Positions 1 through 6,972 of a stretch of DNA of 8,344 nt are shown one piece after another. The DNA is from Bacteroidales bacterium Bact_07 (lineage in GTDB: Bacteria; Bacteroidota; Bacteroidia; Bacteroidales; Tenuifilaceae): assembly GCA_001603415.1 (NCBI GenBank), contig LUYY01000264.1, positions 1-8,344 of the forward strand. The letters are read 5' to 3'. The stretch's first letter is position 1, and each line of letters begins with the position of its first letter. A program made the translations under genes and the position numbers. The notes under the pieces are model-generated. The model had not been told where the DNA came from. It worked only from the letters and a program-made list of their open reading frames with translations, and searched no databases.

Positions 1-12
1 TTTTTTAAATCG

Positions 13-32
13 TTTAATCCTTTGTGATTAAA
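13..32. promoter_or_regulatory. Operator-like inverted repeat upstream of the efflux operon
   Basis: Two perfect 7-base arms, TTTAATC (13-19) and GATTAAA (26-32), flank a 6-base spacer, giving a 20-base dyad of the size bound by dimeric repressors. It sits 35 bases before the adaptor start codon and covers a TTTG (21-24) that could be the -33 element. No T-run follows the second arm, so it does not look like a terminator. RND efflux operons are often controlled by TetR- or MarR-type repressors at such sites, but no regulator gene is visible here, so an operator role is inference. A 7-base dyad in AT-rich DNA can also arise by chance. Confidence 0.35.
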
Positions 33-48
33 AATTGTCATAATTTTC
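21..48 (+). promoter_or_regulatory. Possible Bacteroidota-type promoter of the efflux operon
   Basis: TTTG at 21-24 and TAATTTTC at 41-48 resemble the Bacteroidota -33 (TTTG) and -7 (TAnnTTTG) elements, with 16 bases between them. The -7 match has C instead of the final G. If used, transcription would begin only about 10 bases before the start codon, leaving a very short leader that may compete with use of the ribosome binding site. The true promoter could lie upstream of the window. Confidence 0.25.
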
Positions 49-54
49 AGTGAT

Positions 55-61
55 AAAAGGA
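55..61 (+). promoter_or_regulatory. Ribosome binding site for the adaptor gene
   Basis: The purine run AAAAGGA ends 5 bases before the ATG at 67 and supports that start. It is the only clear Shine-Dalgarno-like sequence before any gene in this window. The other starts are preceded by AT-rich DNA or sit at gene overlaps, as is common in Bacteroidota. Confidence 0.5.
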
Positions 62-66
62 ATAAC

Positions 67-1128
67 ATGAAGGGAAAAATAATTTTTACCTATCAGTTTA
101 TGCTGGTAGCCTTAACGATGGCAAGCACAGCGTGCAGCAAATCGGGCAATGATACAAAGCCAACCGAAGGTCGCGGAAGGCAATCAATTGTGGTTGATGG
201 CATTGTAGTGGGATACTCTGAATACGAGAGAACATTAACCGTTCCCGGAACCATTTTACCCAACGAATGGGTTGAACTACGTTCCGAAATGGCCGGAAAA
301 ATAGTTGAACTTAATATTACCGAGGGCACTCGCGTGCGCAAGGGGCAACTGCTTGCCCGAATAAACGATGCCGACATACGGGCACTTCTCCAACGAAGAG
401 TTATCGAGGAGAAACTGGCTGCCGACGATGAACAACGTAAAAAACGCATGCTCGAGATTAATGCCATAAGCGTTCAGGAGTATGAAACCTCGCTCAATAA
501 GCTTGAAGCCATCAGGGCCGACATTGCCCAATCCAAAGCCATGTTGGAAAAAGCCGAAGTTCGTGCACCTTTTGAAGGAAGAATAGGCTTACGGTATGTT
601 AGCCCCGGAGCATTTGTGTCGGTTAACACAACCATTGCCACACTGGTTCAGGATAATCCGCTAAAGTTAGAATTTGCTGTACCTGAACGCTATGCTGGCT
701 TGGTAACCAATAACATGTTGGTGAAGTTTACTGCCGGTGATGGCCAAACCCAATACCCTGCCAAGGTTTACGCCACCGATGCCCAAATCGATCCCGAAAC
801 CCGTTCGCTCAAAGTAAGAGCCATTGCCGAAAATCAAAACAAGGCTTTGATTCCGGGTTCATACGTTAAGGCCACCCTGGTGTTTGAAAAAAGCCCACGT
901 TCAATTCTTATCCCCCCAAGGGCTATTGTTCCCGATATGGATATTCAAAACGTTTTCGTTTACTCCCAAGGGAAAGCTAAACGAGTTCAGGTAAGGCTTG
1001 GTGAACGAACAGGCACTACCGTTGAGGTTATTGATGGGCTGAATGCAGGCGATAGCCTCATTATATCTGGCTTAACATCAATTCGTAACGGGATGCCTGT
1101 TAGCGTTAATATCAAGCAAAATCAATAG
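67..1128 (+). CDS. RND efflux periplasmic adaptor (membrane fusion protein, AcrA/HlyD-like), lipoprotein
   Basis: This 353-residue protein is the periplasmic adaptor that bridges an inner-membrane RND pump and an outer-membrane channel. The N-terminus has basic residues (K2, K4), a hydrophobic stretch (11-19) and a lipobox-like S-T-A-C with C23 as the probable lipidated cysteine, so it is likely anchored in the inner-membrane outer leaflet. Domains in family order are: first half of the lipoyl domain (about 67-102, with AGKI and EGTRVRKGQLL), a charged coiled-coil hairpin (about 103-164), second lipoyl half (about 163-198, with VRAPFEGRIG and VSPGAFV), beta-barrel (about 199-275) and membrane-proximal domain (about 276-350, with the conserved LIPPRAIV). 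The length is normal. The ATG at 67 is chosen for its ribosome binding site and full signal peptide. It is followed 24 bases later by the pump gene. The family assignment is secure; the substrate cannot be read from sequence. Confidence 0.95.
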   Translation: MKGKIIFTYQFMLVALTMASTACSKSGNDTKPTEGRGRQSIVVDGIVVGYSEYERTLTVPGTILPNEWVELRSEMAGKIVELNITEGTRVRKGQLLARINDADIRALLQRRVIEEKLAADDEQRKKRMLEINAISVQEYETSLNKLEAIRADIAQSKAMLEKAEVRAPFEGRIGLRYVSPGAFVSVNTTIATLVQDNPLKLEFAVPERYAGLVTNNMLVKFTAGDGQTQYPAKVYATDAQIDPETRSLKVRAIAENQNKALIPGSYVKATLVFEKSPRSILIPPRAIVPDMDIQNVFVYSQGKAKRVQVRLGERTGTTVEVIDGLNAGDSLIISGLTSIRNGMPVSVNIKQNQ

Positions 1129-1152
1129 TTTTAACTAAATTGGATTACCAAA

Positions 1153-4100
1153 GTGAATATTTCTTCAGTAAGCATAAATAGGCCTGTTCTGGCATCAGTA
1201 GTTTCAATAGTAATTGTACTATTCGGTGTAATAGGCTTCACTTACCTTGGCGTTAGGGAATACCCAAGTGTCGATCCACCGGTAGTAACCGTTTCCACCT
1301 CGTATGTAGGGGCAAACTCGGCTGTTATTGAGGCTCAAATAACCGAACCACTCGAGGCGCAGATAAATGGAATAGATGGCATTAAAAATATTACCTCGTC
1401 CAGTTCCGACGGGCGAAGTAATATCACCGTAGAGTTTGAGTTGGGTGTCGATATGGACAATGCTGCCAACGATGTTCGCGACCGTGTATCGCGTGCCATT
1501 CGTAACCTCCCCCCCGATGCCGACCCTCCTATCATCAGCAAAGCCGATGCCAACGCCGAGACCATACTCACCGTAACCGTACAGAGCACCAAACGCGATT
1601 TGCTTGAACTCTCTGATATTGCCAATAACGTAATTAAGGAACGTTTGCAAACCATAAAGGGTGTTAGCTTGGTGAATATATGGGGCGAAAAACGCTATGC
1701 CATGCGGTTATACCTTGACCCACGGAAATTAGCAGCATTCAACGTAACCCCATCGGATATTAGGAACGCGCTTTCACGCGAGAATGTTGAGCTACCCACA
1801 GGTATGATTGAAGGTTACCAAACCACCTTATCCATACGCACCCTTGGGCGACTCGAAACGCCCGAGGAGTTCAATAACCTCATCATAAAATACAGCAACA
1901 ATGTTCCGGTTCGTGTTAAAGATGTTGGTAAAGCCGATTATGCACCCGAGAATGAACGCACACTGCTCCGAGGGAATGGACTTATCCCAATGGTTGGTGT
2001 TGCCCTAACCCCTCAACCGGGAGCTAACTACATCAATATTGCCGATGAGGCTTACAAAAGGGTTGACCAACTCCGAAAAGAGCTACCCGAAGATGTTACC
2101 CTAAACTACGCATACGACTCTACCATAAATATTCGCAAGGCCATTTCTGAAGTTGAAGAAACTATTCTGCTGGCTTTCATGCTGGTGGTGTTAGTTATTT
2201 TTATTTTCCTCAGAAACTGGCGAACAACGCTAATTCCAATTATAGCCATTCCCATCTCGCTCATCGGAACATTCTTTGTGATGTACCTGTTTGGCTTTAC
2301 TATTAATATTCTAACCCTTTTGGGAGTAGTCCTTGCTACCGGCATTGTGGTTGACGATGCCATTGTTGTAATGGAGAATATCTACTCAAAAATTGAGCAT
2401 GGCATGGACAACTTTAAGGCCGGTTATACAGGAAGTAAAGAGATTTTCTTTGCCATTATTTCTACAACCATTACGCTGGTAGCGGTTTTTATGCCAATTG
2501 TATTCCTTCAAGGAATAACCGGCCGGCTGTTCCGTGAGTTTGGCGTTGTTGTAGCCGCCGCAGTGCTAATATCCTCAATTGTTTCGCTCACCCTCACCCC
2601 TATGATGAGCACCCGCCTATTAACAAAAACCCAAAAGGAGGGTAAAATAATGGCCGCCATTGGCCAAGGAATTAATTGGCTATCGAACTATTACGGCAGC
2701 TCGCTCCAATCGTTTATCAATCGCAGATGGCTGGCATTTGTGGTAATGGGCATCTCATTAACTATCATTTTTATTATTGGTAGTCAAATTCCCTCGGAGT
2801 TAGCACCGCTGGAAGATAAAGGTAGATTATCAATTAACGTTACTGCACCCGAAGGCACCTCGTTTGAAGCCATTGATGAGTATATTTACGAGATAGCCTC
2901 GTATGTTGATACCATTCCTGAAAAGAAAGCCATGATTGCCCTATCGGCTCCAGGCTGGGGAGGTGGAACCAATCGAGGATTCATTCGTCTTTTGCTTACC
3001 CAACCCAACGAGCGAGTGCGTTCTCAGGCACAACTTGCCGATCAAATATCAGCATTTGTTCGCAATAAAACCTTTGCCAAATCGTATGTTATTCAAGACC
3101 AAACCATTAGCACTGGCCGTGGGGGTGGTTTACCGGTTCAGTTTGTGGTTCAAGCACCCAACTTCGAAAAGTTGAAACAGGTAGTTCCCGAATTTCTGGC
3201 CCGAGCTCAAGCCGATGAACGTTTTCAAGTTGTAGATGTTGACCTGAAATTCAACAAACCTGAGTTGGTGGTTGAGATTGACCGCGATAAGGCGAGAGCC
3301 TCAGGTGTTACCGTTAGGGATGTTGCCGATGCCCTTCAGCTATACTTTAGCGGGCAACGCTACGGTTTCTTTATCCGCAACGGAAAGCAATACTACGTGA
3401 TTGGCCAAGCCGACAGGCCATTCCGCGACGATCCCGATGACCTTAAGAATATCTACGTTCGAAGTTCCAAAGGTAACCTTGTCGATTTGGGTTCGTTAGT
3501 CAAAACTCGGGAGCAAAGCATTCCCCCACAACGATATAGGTATAACCGATACATCTCGGCAACCTTTAGCGCATCGCCGGCTGCTGGCTACACGCTTGGC
3601 CAAGGAATTGATGCCATGCGTGAAATTTCAAAGGAAGTACTGGACGAGAGTTTTTCTACCACCCTAACAGGCATATCGCAGCAATTCGAGGAGAGCTCAA
3701 ACAGCCTTTACTTCGCATTCCTGCTGGCATTAATTCTTGTTTACTTGGTTTTAGCAGCTCAATTCGAAAGTTTCCGCGATCCCCTAATCATCATGTTTAC
3801 GGTTCCTCTTGCATTGGCTGGTGCCGTTCTTTCGCTTTGGCTTCTGGGACACACCCTTAACATTTTCAGCCAAATCGGTATAATTGTATTAGTTGGTATT
3901 GTAACCAAAAACGGCATTCTGATTGTTGAATTCGCTAATCAGAAAAAGATTGCTGGCATGAATAAGTTTGAGGCAGTAATCTTTGCCGCTAAGCAAAGGT
4001 TGCGCCCAATTCTGATGACCAGCTTAGCCACAATATTTGGAACACTACCCATTGCTTTGGCTTTGGGCGCTGCATCAACCAGCCGTATCCCAATGGGAGT

Positions 4101-4215
4101 TACAATTATTGGAGGGTTGCTATTTGCACTCATTTTAACGCTTTACGTTATTCCGGCACTCTACACCTATGTTTCAACCAAAAAACCAAATGTTATCCGC
4201 CATGATGAGGAGTAA
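1153..4215 (+). CDS. RND multidrug efflux permease, HAE1 family (AcrB/MexB-like)
   Basis: This 1020-residue inner-membrane proton/substrate antiporter is the motor of the tripartite pump. It has the usual two-fold RND layout: TM1 (about 10-30), first periplasmic porter/docking loop (31-333), TM2-6 (334-490), TM7 (about 526-545), second loop (546-850) and TM8-12 (851-1006). The proton-relay residues are present: the Asp pair D401/D402 in GIVVDDAIVVMEN, K919 in GIVTKNGILIVEF, and the conserved RLRPILMTS arginines (R949/R951). The length is slightly below AcrB (1049) but normal. The start is GTG: no in-frame ATG occurs until residue 101, which would remove TM1, and no clear ribosome binding site precedes it. 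It follows the adaptor by 24 bases and overlaps the outer-membrane factor gene. The pump appears functional. Drug, bile salt, dye or other substrate is not determinable; motifs point to HAE1 rather than heavy-metal (CzcA) RND pumps. Confidence 0.96.
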   Translation: MNISSVSINRPVLASVVSIVIVLFGVIGFTYLGVREYPSVDPPVVTVSTSYVGANSAVIEAQITEPLEAQINGIDGIKNITSSSSDGRSNITVEFELGVDMDNAANDVRDRVSRAIRNLPPDADPPIISKADANAETILTVTVQSTKRDLLELSDIANNVIKERLQTIKGVSLVNIWGEKRYAMRLYLDPRKLAAFNVTPSDIRNALSRENVELPTGMIEGYQTTLSIRTLGRLETPEEFNNLIIKYSNNVPVRVKDVGKADYAPENERTLLRGNGLIPMVGVALTPQPGANYINIADEAYKRVDQLRKELPEDVTLNYAYDSTINIRKAISEVEETILLAFMLVVLVIFIFLRNWRTTLIPIIAIPISLIGTFFVMYLFGFTINILTLLGVVLATGIVVDDAIVVMENIYSKIEHGMDNFKAGYTGSKEIFFAIISTTITLVAVFMPIVFLQGITGRLFREFGVVVAAAVLISSIVSLTLTPMMSTRLLTKTQKEGKIMAAIGQGINWLSNYYGSSLQSFINRRWLAFVVMGISLTIIFIIGSQIPSELAPLEDKGRLSINVTAPEGTSFEAIDEYIYEIASYVDTIPEKKAMIALSAPGWGGGTNRGFIRLLLTQPNERVRSQAQLADQISAFVRNKTFAKSYVIQDQTISTGRGGGLPVQFVVQAPNFEKLKQVVPEFLARAQADERFQVVDVDLKFNKPELVVEIDRDKARASGVTVRDVADALQLYFSGQRYGFFIRNGKQYYVIGQADRPFRDDPDDLKNIYVRSSKGNLVDLGSLVKTREQSIPPQRYRYNRYISATFSASPAAGYTLGQGIDAMREISKEVLDESFSTTLTGISQQFEESSNSLYFAFLLALILVYLVLAAQFESFRDPLIIMFTVPLALAGAVLSLWLLGHTLNIFSQIGIIVLVGIVTKNGILIVEFANQKKIAGMNKFEAVIFAAKQRLRPILMTSLATIFGTLPIALALGAASTSRIPMGVTIIGGLLFALILTLYVIPALYTYVSTKKPNVIRHDEE

Positions 4216-5542
4216 AGCAAATAAAATTAAGGGATATAGATTGATATTGATGGCGCTGATAACGCTGTCAGCGTTAACATCACATGCACAATCAACCGAT
4301 ACGCTACGAATTTCCGATGCCATACAAATGGGTTTGGAAAATAACTTCTCACTCAGAATAGCCCGTAACGATGTGCAAGTAACACGTAACAATAACACCT
4401 TTGGTGCTGCCGGATTTTTGCCTAAAGTAGATGTTAGCTCATCGGCAAGCGGAACCAACTATAATATTCGCCAGGAACTGGCAACTGGTCAGGTGAATGA
4501 AACCAATAACTACCAAAGTACATCACTTTATGGAGGTGTTCAACTTTCATGGACACTATTTGATGGCTTTGCCATGTTTGCAAACCGTCAACGCCTGGGC
4601 ACACTTGAAGAAATCAACAGCATTGCCTACCAGCTCAAGGTCGAAGATGTGGTATCTGATATCATTGTTAACTACTATACCCTTTCGGTGGAAAAGCAGC
4701 TGCTGGACATTTACAAAGAGATAATGCGCCTATCGGCCGATAGGCTAAATATTGCCCGCGAAAAAGCAGCCATTGGCACTAGTTACCAGTTAGCCGTTAT
4801 GCAGGCCGAAGTGGATTACCGCACCGATTCGGCTCAGGTTTTAAAGCAAATCAACAGGGTTAAGGATTTAACCATCACTCTTAACAAACTTCTTGGTCGA
4901 AACCCAACAATTCAGTTCGAAATAGAGAGAAAAATCCCTGAAGTAAAACTTTTCGATCAGGATTCGGTGATTGAAATACTGAAAAATCAGAACAAGGAGT
5001 TGCTTATCTCACGCTTAAACCTGCGTTTAAAAGAAATAGCCATTAAGGAAGCACAGGCCTCGCGTTACCCTCGGCTAACCCTTTCGTCGGCATACACCGT
5101 TAGCCAAACCAATACACCCGATGGATCAACAACGCTTAGCCGAAACATTGGGCCATCGTACGGAATCACACTTGGAATTCCCTTATTTAACGGATTTAAT
5201 GTTAACAGGAACATTGCCAATGCTCGCATTTACATGGAGAACCAGCAGTTTAACCATCAGGCAATAGAAAACGATTTAACCGCCGAAGCTGTAAGGCTAA
5301 CAAACAGCCTAATGCTTGCGAATAACTTGGTGGAAATTGAAAAGAAATCGGCAAGCCTGGCAAAGCAAAACGCCGATATTTCCATTGAGAAGTATCGTGT
5401 TGGTTTGATCAGCGACCTTGAGCTCCGCGATGCACAAATCCGCTACCTGAATGCAGAGTTCCGTTACCAGAATGCCCTCATTCAAGCCAAATCGGCAGAG
5501 GTGGCTATTCAGGTGCTAATGGGTAACTTACAAATGCCTTAG
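4202..5542 (+). CDS. TolC-family outer membrane efflux protein
   Basis: This outer-membrane channel partner of the pump is about 446 residues from the chosen start. A Sec signal peptide is visible: basic N-region (R3, K5, K8, K10), hydrophobic core LILMALITLSAL, and cleavage after S-H-A at about residue 29. The mature part has two outer-membrane-efflux repeats (about 34-229 and 254-439), each with the strand motif typical of TolC proteins: LSWTLFDGF (about 115-123) and LGIPLFNGF (about 324-332). Long amphipathic helices such as the AREKAAIGTSYQL and IEKYRVGLISDLELRDAQ segments are characteristic. Two adjacent ATGs at 4202 and 4205 give the best signal peptide and a 14- or 11-base overlap with the pump gene. 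An earlier ATG at 4169 would add an unlikely polar leader. The overlap implies translational coupling. No N-terminal lipobox cysteine is seen. The stop overlaps the convergent small TPR gene. Confidence 0.94.
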   Translation: MMRSKANKIKGYRLILMALITLSALTSHAQSTDTLRISDAIQMGLENNFSLRIARNDVQVTRNNNTFGAAGFLPKVDVSSSASGTNYNIRQELATGQVNETNNYQSTSLYGGVQLSWTLFDGFAMFANRQRLGTLEEINSIAYQLKVEDVVSDIIVNYYTLSVEKQLLDIYKEIMRLSADRLNIAREKAAIGTSYQLAVMQAEVDYRTDSAQVLKQINRVKDLTITLNKLLGRNPTIQFEIERKIPEVKLFDQDSVIEILKNQNKELLISRLNLRLKEIAIKEAQASRYPRLTLSSAYTVSQTNTPDGSTTLSRNIGPSYGITLGIPLFNGFNVNRNIANARIYMENQQFNHQAIENDLTAEAVRLTNSLMLANNLVEIEKKSASLAKQNADISIEKYRVGLISDLELRDAQIRYLNAEFRYQNALIQAKSAEVAIQVLMGNLQMP

Positions 5543-5796
5543 TGGTTGTATAGGTTTGGATCTCGGAACGTGAATATCCCATTTGCCAATTCAAGCCTTA
5601 CACGGGCTTCCTCGTTATTTGGGTTAACCGCTAAAGCTTTGGAATAAAACGAAAGGGCCTTTGCCTCCTCGCCTTTTCTTGAATACAACCGGCCCCAGCA
5701 GTACAGAACATTATCGTTGGTTTGATCTAAGTTTTGCAGAAACTCTTCGGCTTCAGATAGTTTTCCTTCCTGAAGCAACTCTTCGAACCTTTCCAT
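5539..5796 (-). CDS. Small tetratricopeptide-repeat protein, function unknown
   Basis: This 85-residue protein has no signal peptide or membrane segment and is probably cytoplasmic. Residues 28-61 form one canonical TPR: G35, Y38, A47, Y51, A54 and P59 fall at TPR positions 8, 11, 20, 24, 27 and 32. Residues 1-27 look like the end of a preceding helix pair (EGKLSEAEEFL). The C-terminus, GIFTFRDPNLYNH, resembles an ending I recall from other Bacteroidota TPR proteins, though that is memory rather than a search. The ATG at 5796 is one base after the nadD stop, consistent with coupling. An alternative ATG at 5889 (116 residues) would overlap nadD by 92 bases and add a non-TPR leader, so it is less likely. 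It is the last gene of the yicC-gmk-nadD operon, and its stop overlaps the stop of the opposing efflux gene. A protein-protein interaction role is inference. Confidence 0.75.
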   Translation of the reverse strand: MERFEELLQEGKLSEAEEFLQNLDQTNDNVLYCWGRLYSRKGEEAKALSFYSKALAVNPNNEEARVRLELANGIFTFRDPNLYNH

Positions 5797-5797
5797 C

Positions 5798-6400
5798 CTA
5801 TAGATTTGAAATCTTAATTCCCTTGTACCCGTATAGTCCATGCCTCTCAATGTAATCCCAAACATCATCGGGAACATACCCCAAAACATCCTTTCCCTTG
5901 GCTATTATTGATCGGATATGCGTAGAAGATATTCCAATAACCGGCGCATCAACCAGGCTAAACCTTTCCGAAGGAAAATCATGCTTGTAGGCACTACAGT
6001 CGCGGGGGTAAACCAAAAAATCGTAACCCGATATTAACTCATCATAGCTTTTCCATTGAGGTAGAGTTTGAAGCGTATCGGAACCGATAATCAATACAAA
6101 CTGATTGTCTGGATATTGTTCAGTAAGTTTCTTCAGGGTATCAATAGTGTACGATGGTCGTGGCATGGACATTTCAATATCGCATACCTTTAGCTTTTTG
6201 TTGTTTTCGTGAACGGCCAAACGGGCCATGTTTAAGCGATGCTCGTCCTTTTCTAAATCGTCAGGACTTTTAAGCGGATTGTGCGGGCTAACCACAAACC
6301 ATATTTCCGATAAATCGGAAAACTCAAGTATATACTCGGCAATCACCAGATGCCCCGTGTGTATTGGGTTAAACGACCCAAAAAATAGTCCAATTTTCAT
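5798..6400 (-). CDS. nadD: Nicotinate-nucleotide adenylyltransferase
   Basis: This 200-residue enzyme joins nicotinate mononucleotide and ATP to give deamido-NAD and pyrophosphate, an essential step of NAD synthesis in the cytoplasm. It is a nucleotidyltransferase of the HxGH superfamily. The N-terminal GSFNPIHTGH (8-17) contains the H14-T-G-H17 ATP-binding motif, and the C-terminal ISSTHIR (157-163) is the second signature. The central IGSD (105-108) and W116 match the NadD substrate-binding region, separating it from CoaD and FMN adenylyltransferases. The length is typical. The start overlaps the gmk stop by 4 bases (ATGA), which usually means reinitiation by the same ribosome and fixes the start. 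The next gene starts one base after its stop. No Shine-Dalgarno sequence is visible. Confidence 0.95.
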   Translation of the reverse strand: MKIGLFFGSFNPIHTGHLVIAEYILEFSDLSEIWFVVSPHNPLKSPDDLEKDEHRLNMARLAVHENNKKLKVCDIEMSMPRPSYTIDTLKKLTEQYPDNQFVLIIGSDTLQTLPQWKSYDELISGYDFLVYPRDCSAYKHDFPSERFSLVDAPVIGISSTHIRSIIAKGKDVLGYVPDDVWDYIERHGLYGYKGIKISNL

Positions 6401-6969
6401 AGTTTTTTCGATAAAAAATTTTCAACAATTCGCTCTGCTTCAGCAAATGCTGTCTCAACCTGATTGTTGGTTAATACATAATCGAAGTGATTTGCATAGG
6501 TCATTTCCTCCTGTGCCTTTCCTATTCGCACCTTAAGCGACTCTTCGGTCTCGGTTCCTCTCTTGAGAAGTCGCTCGCGCAACTCATCAATCGAGGGTGG
6601 CATAACAAAAACCGCCAATGAGTTATCAGGGAACTTCCGCTTGAGGTTAACCCCACCCTTCACATCCACATCGAACATCACATGATGTCCCTTTTCCCAG
6701 ATACGCCTAATTTCGGACCATAAGGTTCCATAGTATGAGCCGGGGTAAACCTCCTCCCATTCAACAAACTCACCTTTATCTATTTTGTTGCGGAATTCAT
6801 CAACCGTAAGGAAATAGTAATCTTTTCCGTTAATCTCGCCATCACGGGGCAATCGGCTACAAGCCGAAACCGAAAACTCAAGCTGCGGGAATTTTTCCAG
6901 CAAATGCCTTACTATTGTGGTTTTACCAGCTCCCGAAGGGGCTGAAAATATTAAAAGCTTACCTTCCAT
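6397..6969 (-). CDS. gmk: Guanylate kinase
   Basis: This 190-residue cytoplasmic enzyme phosphorylates GMP to GDP with ATP, an essential step in GTP/dGTP synthesis and guanine recycling. The N-terminal P-loop is SAPSGAGKTT (9-18) with K16 and T17, the form usual in guanylate kinases. The GMP-binding segment follows: SVSACSRLPRDGE (33-45) with R39 and R42, then GKDYYF (48-53), E70 and the YYGT (79-82). DVDVKGG (100-106) is the conserved Asp/Gly stretch of the core, and the lid region with RLLKRGTET (133-141) is intact. The usual TTR of the GMP site is CSR here, a mild variation. It begins 3 bases after the yicC stop and overlaps nadD by 4 bases, so it is the middle of a tightly packed operon. 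Length is normal and no defects are seen. Confidence 0.97.
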   Translation of the reverse strand: MEGKLLIFSAPSGAGKTTIVRHLLEKFPQLEFSVSACSRLPRDGEINGKDYYFLTVDEFRNKIDKGEFVEWEEVYPGSYYGTLWSEIRRIWEKGHHVMFDVDVKGGVNLKRKFPDNSLAVFVMPPSIDELRERLLKRGTETEESLKVRIGKAQEEMTYANHFDYVLTNNQVETAFAEAERIVENFLSKKL

Positions 6970-6972
6970 TTG

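Noticed and set aside
1..6. T-run at the left edge as the tail of an upstream terminator
   Set aside because: Any stem would lie outside the window, so a terminator cannot be supported from the visible bases.
93..531. Two overlapping minus-strand frames opposite the adaptor gene
   Set aside because: Antisense to a well-supported gene, mutually overlapping and low-complexity (serine-rich), with no family resemblance.
1219..1655. Long open frames on the minus strand opposite the start of the RND pump gene
   Set aside because: They lie wholly inside a clearly real, conserved gene, show no recognisable domain, and have no promoter or ribosome binding signal. They are by-products of the pump's codon use.
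5797..5889. Upstream extension of the small TPR gene to the ATG at 5889
   Set aside because: It would overlap nadD by 92 bases and add a methionine- and phenylalanine-rich leader unlike TPR sequence, while the ATG at 5796 directly follows the nadD stop.
6304..6321. Inverted repeat TTTCCGAT-AA-ATCGGAAA inside nadD
   Set aside because: It falls within conserved coding sequence far from either gene end, has a 2-base spacer and no T-run, and is of a size expected by chance in a window this long.
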